Of a DNA stretch of 22,836 nt, positions 13,204 through 20,581 are shown piece after piece (position 1 is the stretch's first letter; every line of letters begins with the position of its first letter). The position numbers and the translations under genes were made by a program. Location: positions 1-22,836 of the forward strand of contig CAZDEH010000013.1 in the NCBI GenBank assembly GCA_964504665.1, read 5' to 3'. The DNA comes from STC-54 sp964504665. GTDB taxonomy: Bacteria > Patescibacteriota > Microgenomatia > Daviesbacterales > UBA10151. A model generated the notes under the pieces. That model had not been told where the DNA came from. It searched no databases and saw only the letters and a list, made by a program, of their open reading frames with translations.

Positions 13204-14623
13204 TACTTAATTTTATAGCCTCAGCTAAAGATTTAGCATTTTCCGGGGAGATGACAGTAGAAAAGCCTAATTTTTTAGCTTCGGTTTTTCTTTTTTCCAG
13301 TTGTCTGACATTTCGCAGTTCCCCCAAAAGTCCTACTTCTCCTACTAAAGCTACTTTAGGATTAATTGACTTATCTTTAAATGAGGAAATAATGCTAAGA
13401 CAAATTGCTAAATCTGCAGCAGGTTCTGTAACTTTTATTCCACCTGTTACATTTACAAAAATGTCTTGGTCAAAAAGAGGCAACCCTAATCGTTTAGAAA
13501 TAACTGCTACCAAAAGCTGCAGCCTATTATTGTCTATACCTGCACCAACTCTTCTCGGTATAGGCAAAAAACTTTTGGTCACCAGAGCCTGAATTTCTAC
13601 GAGAATGGGTCTTAGTCCTCCCATGGTGGCTACCACAGCAGAGCCCGGAGCCAAAACCCGTTGCTCCAGGAAAATCTTTGAAGGGTTGGTAACCTCTTTC
13701 ATCCCATCTTCTGCCATCTCAAAAATTCCCACCTCGTCAACTGACCCAAATCTATTTTTAGAAGACCTGAGGATTCTGAAATTTGAAGCAGGGTCACCTT
13801 CCAAGGATAAAACTACATCAACTAAATGCTCAAGGGTTTTGGGACCGGCAATATTACCTTCTTTGGTCACATGACCTACTAAAAAAATTGGGATGTGCAA
13901 GTTTTTTGCTACCCTTTGCAATCTGTGAGCACATTCTCTGACTTGTCCAATTGAACCTGCGGCTGAGGTTAAATCCAAAGTCTCCATAGTTTGGATAGAA
14001 TCAATAATAATTAAAGACGGATGATGTAGTTTGATGATGTTAATAATTGAATCTACATCAGTCTCATTTAAGACACTCAAATCAGCATTAGGTTTGATAC
14101 GGTCTGTACGTAGTTTGATCTGGTGGGCAGATTCTTCACCAGCAATATATAAAACGTTAGCAGTTGGATGTTGGAGGTTAGAAGATGGATATTGAGGTTG
14201 GATATTTGAGGTTAGATTTTTTTCATCTAATTTCAAACTACTAGCTTCCTTATCTACCTTCCCACTTCTACCATCCAACTTCTGGTTAATATTTAAGGCT
14301 AGTTGTGTTAGTAAAGTTGACTTCCCTATCCCCGGATCTCCTGATACTAAAACCACTGACCCAAGTACAATTCCCGCTCCCAACACCCTATCAAACTCTA
14401 TCAGTCCAGTGGAAATCCGTGCGTATTTTTGCTTTTCCACATCCTTTAAATTAATGATCTCTGCTCTTTCCCCTTTGGCTGAAGACTGACGACTGACGGC
14501 TGATAACTCTTCCACCGTTTCTACCAGTGAGTTCCATGTTCCACACTCAGGACATTTGCCTAAAAAGGATGGGGCAAGGTAACCACATTGCTGACAAACA
14601 TAGGAAGTACGGAGTTTAGCCAT
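13190..14623 (-). CDS. radA: DNA repair protein RadA
   Basis: A 477-aa protein. A zinc finger (Cys10, 13, 24, 27) precedes a RecA-like ATPase with Walker A GDPGIGKS (95-102), an AGEESA segment and the RadA-specific KNRFGS motif. The C-terminal third is the Lon-like domain. RadA/Sms drives branch migration in recombination. The start is ATG 14623 (MAKLRTSYVC, the family start), with a TATAAT 6 nt upstream. Odd features: an insertion of about 40 residues (about 115-156) between the Walker A helix and the next strand, and a 7-bp repeat unit encoding SAVSRQSS (41-48) in the linker. Confidence 0.95.
   Translation of the reverse strand: MAKLRTSYVCQQCGYLAPSFLGKCPECGTWNSLVETVEELSAVSRQSSAKGERAEIINLKDVEKQKYARISTGLIEFDRVLGAGIVLGSVVLVSGDPGIGKSTLLTQLALNINQKLDGRSGKVDKEASSLKLDEKNLTSNIQPQYPSSNLQHPTANVLYIAGEESAHQIKLRTDRIKPNADLSVLNETDVDSIINIIKLHHPSLIIIDSIQTMETLDLTSAAGSIGQVRECAHRLQRVAKNLHIPIFLVGHVTKEGNIAGPKTLEHLVDVVLSLEGDPASNFRILRSSKNRFGSVDEVGIFEMAEDGMKEVTNPSKIFLEQRVLAPGSAVVATMGGLRPILVEIQALVTKSFLPIPRRVGAGIDNNRLQLLVAVISKRLGLPLFDQDIFVNVTGGIKVTEPAADLAICLSIISSFKDKSINPKVALVGEVGLLGELRNVRQLEKRKTEAKKLGFSTVISPENAKSLAEAIKLSIDKG
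14157..14281 (-). repeat. In-frame low-complexity insertion inside radA
   Basis: About 125 bp built from variants of GAGGTTGGATATT-like units (plus strand), encoding SNIQPQYPSSNLQHPTAN and a preceding charged stretch. The segment lies where RadA normally has a short turn before VLYIAGEES. It looks like an intragenic minisatellite that kept the frame. Confidence 0.6.
14486..14499 (+). repeat. Two copies of the CTGACGA-type heptamer inside radA
   Basis: CTGACGA at 14486-14492 and CTGACGG at 14493-14499, followed by a degenerate third unit. The same heptamer occurs three times at 16373-16393. Confidence 0.55.
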
Positions 14624-14629
14624 GGATCT

Positions 14630-14635
14630 ATTATA
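14630..14635 (-). promoter_or_regulatory. -10 box of radA
   Basis: TATAAT on the minus strand with 6 nt to the ATG at 14623, so the RNA should begin at the A of the start codon. A TTG-containing -35 is seen at 18 nt (TTGTGG). Confidence 0.6.
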
Positions 14636-14641
14636 TGTCAA

Positions 14642-14670
14642 TTGATTTTCTCTCCACAATCCTCTACTCT
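14642..14670 (+). promoter_or_regulatory. Candidate promoter of the F1-like ATPase operon
   Basis: TTGATT (14642-14647), 17 nt, TACTCT (14665-14670). The -10 is weak, but the predicted start (about 14677) falls within two bases of the start codon, matching the other promoters here. It is divergent from radA. Confidence 0.45.
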
Positions 14671-14678
14671 TAATCTTG

Positions 14679-15527
14679 ATGATACCAAAATTTTTTATCC
14701 TGCTCTTTGCTATTTGCTATTTGCTATTTGCTATCTTTCCTTCTCTTGCCCTAGCTCAAGTAGAGTCTGTTGATTTTACTTATGTTTATAAAGTCCCGGA
14801 TAAAGAGGCAGTTGATGGGGATATTGTTTCTTGGACAACCGATAAAGGATTACAAAGGTCATCTTATCCATATGATCTGCGGGTTTTTGGCGCCATCCAA
14901 ACTACACCTTTAATGACTTATAAAAGCGTTGATAATGAGGGACAACCTATCGCCAGGGCCGGAACTGCCTTGGTAAATGTTACCACCCTTGCAGGACCCA
15001 TTAAGGTTGGTGACTACGTCACTACTTCCGAAATACCGGGTAAAGGACAAAAAGCCACTGCTTCAGGCTATGTTATAGGTATTGCCCTCACCTCTCTTGA
15101 CCAAAATGAAGGAACTTCCCTTGATTATCAAAAAAAAATAACAGGTTCAAAACAACCAGCTCCTGTCGAAAAAATCAGATCAGGTAAAATAACTGTGGCC
15201 ATGAAAATTGAGTATGCCGAGCTCACCACTGCCAGAACTGCTCTTAGATTATTGGATTCATTTAATGCCTCCCTATTCACTAACATTCAAAACCCTGACC
15301 AGTTTGTTAAAATCTTCCGCTATATTACTGCCATTGTGGTAGTTTTAATTTCCTTCTCCGTCGGGTTCTTAACTTTCTCAAGATCTATCCCTAAGGGAAT
15401 TGAGGCTATTGGCAGAAATCCTTTAGCCCAAAAAGCTGTAATGTTTTCTATCATTATGAATATTTTCTTTACACTAGTTACTGCTCTTGCCGGCATCGGA
15501 GCAGCCATCATCATCCTGAGATTTTAG
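14679..15527 (+). CDS. Secreted-domain/subunit c-like fusion, rotor candidate of the F1-like ATPase
   Basis: A 282-aa protein (ATG 14679; a TTG three bases earlier is possible). A signal peptide (1-26, ends ALA|Q) is followed by an extracytoplasmic domain (28-212) with β-type sequence such as LAGPIKVGDYVTTSEIPG and SGYVIGIAL. Two C-terminal helices (about 213-234 and 253-280) are joined by SIPKGIEAIGRNPLAQK. The GRNP loop, the hairpin and first place in an F1 gene set mark it as subunit c-like. The loop is basic, so cytoplasmic, as in true c. Neither helix holds Asp or Glu, so the ion-binding carboxylate is absent. Subunit c is normally 70-90 aa; this is three times that length. It would form a ring whose subunits each carry an outer domain. 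Confidence 0.75.
   Translation: MIPKFFILLFAICYLLFAIFPSLALAQVESVDFTYVYKVPDKEAVDGDIVSWTTDKGLQRSSYPYDLRVFGAIQTTPLMTYKSVDNEGQPIARAGTALVNVTTLAGPIKVGDYVTTSEIPGKGQKATASGYVIGIALTSLDQNEGTSLDYQKKITGSKQPAPVEKIRSGKITVAMKIEYAELTTARTALRLLDSFNASLFTNIQNPDQFVKIFRYITAIVVVLISFSVGFLTFSRSIPKGIEAIGRNPLAQKAVMFSIIMNIFFTLVTALAGIGAAIIILRF
14706..14733 (+). repeat. Four tandem TTTGCTA heptamers in signal-peptide codons
   Basis: Four exact copies of TTTGCTA. Because 7 is not a multiple of 3, gain or loss of one unit shifts the frame of the c-like gene after about 18 codons. Three units plus encode one LFAICYL heptapeptide. Confidence 0.9.
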
Positions 15528-15539
15528 CTCTCAGGCACG

Positions 15540-15554
15540 CCAAGCGAGGCTTGG
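15540..15554 (+). other. GC-rich hairpin between the c-like and b-like genes
   Basis: CCAAGC-GAG-GCTTGG, in an 87-bp spacer that is GC-rich on its left half and AT-rich near the next ATG. No T-run follows, so it is not a terminator; it might protect the upstream mRNA 3' end and raise rotor subunit output. Confidence 0.5.
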
Positions 15555-15614
15555 GAAGGTGGGGTACATATCTGGTAATTGAAAATTTTCTTAGTTTCAT
15601 CTATTCTTTAATCA

Positions 15615-16322
15615 ATGCCTAAAACACTACTTTTTGAAATTATAGCTTTAATAATCTGCTTAACCGTTGCAGTTATCTCACTTATTCTCTATTTGGGAGA
15701 ATATAGAAGACGCCGTCATGACGCTGATTTTAATCCTTTTCAAAAATTAACTGCTTCGGAAGAAAAAAGTTTTGGACTTTTACACCGGGCTATAAAAAAA
15801 GCTCAAGCAATCATCGGAAATGCAGAGCTTCAGGGAGTTAAGATTACAGCAGAGAACCAGTTTGTCTTGAGGAAAAATGAGGAGGCCCGCCTTGCCGAGA
15901 TAAGCGAGTCGAGGCAGGAGCTAGAAAAAGAAATGGCTTTGCAAATGAATAAAACCTACTCGGAATATATCAAATTTGTAGAAAGCCTGAAACTACAAAA
16001 TAACCAAATTCAGGCAATCAACCAGGAAGCTATAAAACAACGTGTTGATGCTATTTTTGATAAATTTGAACAAAACCTGGGAACTTTTTTAACTTCAACT
16101 GAACAAAAAAGTGTTGCTGCTATTGAACTTGAACTAAGGTCAGCCAGACAGCTAATTGAAACTTATAAAACACAACAGCTCTCTATTATTGATGAAAATA
16201 TTATATCAATCTTAGAAAGAACCTTAGTCTTAGTTCTGGCTAAAAAGATTCCCCTCAAAGACCAGGTTGATTTGATATATGAAGCCTTAAATAAGGCTAA
16301 AGTGGAGAAATTTGTGGTATAA
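15615..16322 (+). CDS. Subunit b-like stator protein
   Basis: A 235-aa protein with a single N-terminal membrane helix (about 5-27), a basic anchor (EYRRRRH), then a nearly continuous charged α-helix to about residue 200 rich in Glu, Lys, Gln and Ala. The end (ILERTLVLVLAKKIPLKDQV...) resembles the delta-binding end of subunit b. It is longer than usual b (about 160 aa). It sits third-to-delta in the canonical order, directly after the rotor-like gene. I infer a peripheral stalk role from position and architecture; the sequence alone is weak evidence because coiled coils are not specific. Confidence 0.68.
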   Translation: MPKTLLFEIIALIICLTVAVISLILYLGEYRRRRHDADFNPFQKLTASEEKSFGLLHRAIKKAQAIIGNAELQGVKITAENQFVLRKNEEARLAEISESRQELEKEMALQMNKTYSEYIKFVESLKLQNNQIQAINQEAIKQRVDAIFDKFEQNLGTFLTSTEQKSVAAIELELRSARQLIETYKTQQLSIIDENIISILERTLVLVLAKKIPLKDQVDLIYEALNKAKVEKFVV

Positions 16323-16372
16323 AAGCTATCAGACTAAGAAATTTTGTCTGGTAACATGCTTCGCGAAACGAG

Positions 16373-16393
16373 CTGACGACTGACGACTGACGA
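16373..16393 (+). repeat. Three tandem CTGACGA heptamers before the delta-like gene
   Basis: Three exact units end 2 nt before the ATG at 16396 and occupy the ribosome-binding region; no Shine-Dalgarno is present. Two related copies lie in radA. Confidence 0.85.
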
Positions 16394-16395
16394 CT

Positions 16396-16896
16396 ATGAC
16401 CAATACATTACTTGAAACAATTCTACAAGACAGTTTTATCAAAACTATTGCCTTGAAAAAGGTTACAGGTCTTAAAGATTACCTTTTAACCAAAGTTTTT
16501 TCTCCCTCTAAACAAGGTCCACCAATAACCGGTATCACAGATGACCGGGAGATTACTAGTTGGATTTTAAGTTTAGATCCGGTTGTTCTGAGTAAAATAA
16601 ACCAACAAAATATCTATAGTATCTTTGATCAATTGGAAAAAGATATCAAAGCAATCGAACCACTCATGATATATCTTCCTTATGAACTACCCGCAGAGCA
16701 AATTGCCAAAATTGGGCAAAAGTTACGGGAAGATTACAATAACAAATTCCTGCTAGATATTCAAATTAACCCTGCTTTGATTGCCGGAGCTGCCCTATCT
16801 TATAGAGGTATCTATAGAGATTATTCTGTTAGACAAAGTATCTCTGACCAAAGAGAAGCAATCTTAGCTACTTTCAGAAAATATATTAAACATTAA
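16396..16896 (+). CDS. Subunit delta (OSCP)-like protein
   Basis: A 166-aa, mostly helical protein. The C-terminal part (LLDIQINPALIAGAALSYRG, then IYRDYSVRQSI) matches the delta C-terminal pattern 'V.P.LIGG..I..G....D.S.R..L'. The N-terminal six-helix region is divergent. Delta joins the peripheral stalk to the top of F1 by binding the alpha N-termini, and here alpha lacks that N-terminal extension, so the contact must differ. It lies just before alpha with 3 bp between stop and start. Confidence 0.75.
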   Translation: MTNTLLETILQDSFIKTIALKKVTGLKDYLLTKVFSPSKQGPPITGITDDREITSWILSLDPVVLSKINQQNIYSIFDQLEKDIKAIEPLMIYLPYELPAEQIAKIGQKLREDYNNKFLLDIQINPALIAGAALSYRGIYRDYSVRQSISDQREAILATFRKYIKH

Positions 16897-16899
16897 GGT

Positions 16900-18356
16900 A
16901 TGGTTGACGAGATTGGTTTTGTTAAACAAACAAGAGAATTTATAGCTTTTGTTGACGGTTTACCTTCGGCGAAAATAAACGATTTAGTAGAAAATGAGGC
17001 TGGTGTTAGGGGCCTGGTCAGTGCACTTTCCAGAGATAGTGTAGAGATCTGGATACTGGATGAAGGCAATATCCAACCCGGGCAAACTTTTAAAAGCACA
17101 AATTCTAGGTTAACCGTTCCTTTGGGTAATTTTCTACTGGGCAGGGCTATAAATCCTTTGGGGGTAGCTATCGACGGTCGTCCTCCTTTTCCTGTATCAG
17201 AACGGACTATTAGTGCTGAACTCGATAGTCCTGCTCCGGGAATAAGTGCCAGAAAATTTATTGATCAACAACTTGTCACCGGAATTACGATCCTCGACTC
17301 TTTAATCCCGGTGGGTAAAGGTCAGAGAGAGTTGGTACTCAGTGATGCCAGGAGTGGAAAACAGGATTTTCTGATTAACATTATCGTCAACCAGAAAAAA
17401 ACTGGGGTAATTTGTATCTTTGCTGCCATTGGTAAACCTTTATCAGAGGTCCGCAGCGTTATTGATATTTTAAGAGCCAATGAGGCTTTAGATTATACTG
17501 TAATTGTTGCCACCGCTTCATCCGATCCTGCTCCCTTAATTTTTGTGACCCCTCAAACTGCTTTTACTATTGCCGAGTTTTTCCAAAAACAGGGCAAAGA
17601 TGTACTGGTAATTTTAGACGATTTAGGTAACCATGCTAAAATTTACCGGGAAATTGCCCTCCTTGGTAACCGTTCTCCGGGTAAGGAATCTTATCCCGGT
17701 GATATTTTTTATCAGCATTCGCATCTGTTAGAACGGGCAGGAAATTTTAAGCNNNNNNNNNNTCTATTACTGCATTACCGGCAGTTGAGTTAAATTTAAA
17801 TGATTTTACAACCTATATCCCCACCAATGTCATGTCTATGACAGACGGGCATCTGCTTTTTAAATCGGAGCTCTACCGCCAAGGATCCCGTCCTGCCATT
17901 GATTTATCCCTCTCTGTTTCCAGGGTGGGACAACAAACTCAATCTAAGTTGGCAAATTTACTCGCCACCAGAGTCAAACAAGTTCTGGCTTCTGCCACGA
18001 AACTTGAATCAGTCAGTAGGTTTGCTTTTGAACTCCCCTTCGCCACCCAGCTAATTTTAAAACAAAAAGATATGTTTGCTGAACTAATCAAACAGCCTCC
18101 CCTAACTTTAATCTCTTTGGAAATTCAATTAATTTTACTTGCCCTCCCCTTTACAATTATCTTCCAAAATAAGGATAAGAATTTTGTCAAAAGATATAAG
18201 GATTTAATCGTTAAGGCCTTTGAGGAAGACGCTGACTTATCTTCATTTGCCAAAAATATCTTCAGATTAAAGTCGGACGAGGAATTAATTAGTCAATTGG
18301 ATAATCACCCTTTCATGAAAAAATTAGACCAAATCATCGCAGGAAAACCTATTTAA
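16900..18356 (+). CDS. F1-like ATPase subunit alpha, interrupted by an assembly gap
   Basis: About 485 aa, broken only by ten Ns. The left half reads to HSHLLERAGNFK; the right half resumes as SITALPAVEL, then YIPTNVMSMTDGH, the classic alpha segment. The N-run length puts the halves out of frame, an artefact. The P-loop is degenerate: SDARSGKQ (148-155) instead of GDRQTGKT, losing the first Gly and the final Thr, so the non-catalytic sites may not hold Mg-ATP. The arginine-finger segment SVSRVG is intact, so it can still complete beta's active site. It starts about 25 residues later than normal alpha, lacking the delta-docking end. Confidence 0.9.
17753..17762. other. Assembly gap (10 Ns)
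   Basis: Ten Ns between AAATTTTAAGC and TCTATTACTG. Protein sense on both sides belongs to one alpha subunit; the true gap must restore the frame (one base more, or two fewer, modulo three). Confidence 0.99.
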
Positions 18357-18359
18357 TAT

Positions 18360-19196
18360 ATGCCCTCTATCAAACAGATAAATTTGGAACTGCAAGACAG
18401 CGAGTCTTTAAAAATGGTGGCAAGTTCTTATACTGAAATTGCTGCTTTAAAACTGGCAAAGATCCGGGCTGGCATTGAAAAAAACAGGTCGTTTTTCCAG
18501 GAAATTACTGAAGTTTATCATGTCATGAATATTGAAGCGGCTAAAAGAAAAATCCAACTCAGACCAAAAAAAGGCACTGTCAGCATCTTGCTTACCTCCA
18601 ACCACCATTTCTATGGAGGACTGGAAAAAGATTTAGTAAAATTTTTCATCACCAATACTACCAAATTTCAAACCGATAAAATTATCATCGGATCAACTGC
18701 GGCTGAATTTTTAAAATCTTTTAATTATCTTCATCCATATCAACAAGTTATCTTAAAAGAAGATTTACCTTCAGCAGAAGAGTTGCGGGGCTTTGTCTCC
18801 AAAATTGTGGATTACGAACAAATTATGATTTATTATTCCAGGATGCACTCAGTCTTAACTCAAGAACCTCATGTTGTTGATATCGTGCAAAAGCCTCCGG
18901 AATATTATACAAAGAGCAAGGCTACTAAAATCGACTATATTTTTGAACCTGAACTTGAAACAATACTTAAGTTTTTCGAGAGTCAAGTTATACTGCTCTT
19001 GATAGAACAAACTTTCTTGGAATCAGAGTTGGCAAGGGCTGCTGCCCGGTTGACTTCGATGGACCAGGCACAGCTTGCAGCTGATGAAACGATTACCCTC
19101 CAAAAAAGAGAATTGGCAATGGCTAAAAGATCTCTCGATAATATCCATATCCTGGAAAGCATTGCAACCATTAAAGCATTTAGAGATAATTCTTAA
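18360..19196 (+). CDS. F1-like ATPase subunit gamma
   Basis: A 278-aa protein of normal gamma length. The N-terminal helix holds SLKMVASSY (cf. the gamma 'KAMKMVAASKL'), a central Rossmann-like part has LLTSNHHFYGGLEKDL in place of the usual TSDRGLCGG, and the C-terminal helix has ESELARAAARLTSMDQAQLAADE, the diagnostic gamma end. The two helices form the coiled-coil shaft that turns inside alpha3beta3 and contacts the c-ring through the c loops. Stop-to-start spacing is 3 bp from alpha and 1 bp to beta. Confidence 0.85.
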   Translation: MPSIKQINLELQDSESLKMVASSYTEIAALKLAKIRAGIEKNRSFFQEITEVYHVMNIEAAKRKIQLRPKKGTVSILLTSNHHFYGGLEKDLVKFFITNTTKFQTDKIIIGSTAAEFLKSFNYLHPYQQVILKEDLPSAEELRGFVSKIVDYEQIMIYYSRMHSVLTQEPHVVDIVQKPPEYYTKSKATKIDYIFEPELETILKFFESQVILLLIEQTFLESELARAAARLTSMDQAQLAADETITLQKRELAMAKRSLDNIHILESIATIKAFRDNS

Positions 19197-19197
19197 G

Positions 19198-20580
19198 ATG
19201 AATAATCCGGCAAAAAAAGCAAAAGTATTTGGCAAAATCAGAAGTATTAAAGGACAGCTGGCAGAAGTACAGATAGAGTCAAGAGAGCTACCGTTTTTAT
19301 CTGAAATATTAAACTCTCCGGAAGACCCTGATTTAAAACTTGAAGTATTCTATCAGGAAGAAGATATCGCACATACTCTTATACTATCACAAACTATATT
19401 AATGCATCGTGGTATGGAAGTTTTTGGGACAGGCTCAGAACTTAGAATAGTAGTCGGAGACGAGATTTTAGGAAGGGTTATTAACCTCTTCGGGGTTCCG
19501 CAAGACGGGAAACCTTTGCCAAAACTTGCAACTATTCCCATCTATGCTAAAGCTCCCCTCTTAAACACAATTAAAAGTGGTTTTAGCGTTTTGGAAACAG
19601 GTATTAAAGCCATCGATTTCCTAACCCCTTTTCCTAAAGGAGGGAAAATCGGCTTTATTGGGGGGGCCGGTGTCGGTAAAACAGTTCTTCTGACAGAACT
19701 AATACATAATATCACTACACTACATCAAGGTGTATCAGTTTTCGCCGGAGTTGGTGAACGTATCAGAGAGGGACAGGAACTTTACCAAAGATTAGTTGAA
19801 TCAAAAACAATTGAACGAACTGTACTGTTACTTGGACAAATGAATGAAAATGCCCCGATTAGGTTCCGGGTCGGGTTGGCTGGTGTCACAATTGCCGAAT
19901 ATTTCCGTGACCAAAAGAAACAAGATGTTTTATTTTTTATCGACAATATGTTCCGTTTTATCCAGGCCGGGAATGAAGTATCTATGCTTCTCGGTACAAT
20001 CCCCTCCGAACAAGGCTATCAAGCTACCTTGCAAACAGAATTAAGTTCTCTGGAAGACCGTTTAATTGCAACAGAAAATGCTTCCATTACTTCTATCCAA
20101 ACGGTTTATGTGCCTTCCGATGAACTGACAGATGCCGGAGTAAATTCTATTATGAGTTTTTTAGATACAGCGGTTGTACTATCCCGTTCGGTTGCCCAAA
20201 TGGGTTTATACCCACCAATCGATATCACCCTTTCTTCTTCCTCTATTTTATCCAAAAGTATTTTAGGAGAAGATCATTTTCAACTGTTTACTACTTTCCA
20301 GGAATTACTGGATAGATTTAACAAACTGGCTCACATTGTCGCCATAGTGGGCCAGTCAGAATTATCCCCCACAGACCAGATTATTTATAACAGAGTCCAA
20401 AAAGTGATTAATTATTTAACCCAACCCTTTTTTACAACAGAAGGACATACCGGAAGACCTGGTGTTTATGTACCTAAACAAACTACAATTAATGATATCA
20501 AAGCTATACTTACAGGATCGATAGATGAAGTTCCTAACGAAAAACTTAATTATATCGGAACGTTAAAAGATTTAAAGTAA
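19198..20580 (+). CDS. F1-like ATPase catalytic subunit beta
   Basis: A 460-aa protein. Walker A is GGAGVGKT (155-162), the catalytic Glu187 lies in GVGERIREGQ, and Walker B is LFFIDN (Asp249) followed by MFRFIQAGNEVS. All are as expected for an active enzyme. Differences from ordinary beta include SELSPTD (387-393) where the DELSEED lever motif should be and DITLSSSSIL instead of DPLDSTSRIL. The gene starts at ATG 19198, 1 bp after gamma's stop; an open frame extends upstream to 19075 but inside gamma. Beta hydrolyses ATP and drives rotation of gamma. Confidence 0.93.
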   Translation: MNNPAKKAKVFGKIRSIKGQLAEVQIESRELPFLSEILNSPEDPDLKLEVFYQEEDIAHTLILSQTILMHRGMEVFGTGSELRIVVGDEILGRVINLFGVPQDGKPLPKLATIPIYAKAPLLNTIKSGFSVLETGIKAIDFLTPFPKGGKIGFIGGAGVGKTVLLTELIHNITTLHQGVSVFAGVGERIREGQELYQRLVESKTIERTVLLLGQMNENAPIRFRVGLAGVTIAEYFRDQKKQDVLFFIDNMFRFIQAGNEVSMLLGTIPSEQGYQATLQTELSSLEDRLIATENASITSIQTVYVPSDELTDAGVNSIMSFLDTAVVLSRSVAQMGLYPPIDITLSSSSILSKSILGEDHFQLFTTFQELLDRFNKLAHIVAIVGQSELSPTDQIIYNRVQKVINYLTQPFFTTEGHTGRPGVYVPKQTTINDIKAILTGSIDEVPNEKLNYIGTLKDLK

Positions 20581-20581
20581 T

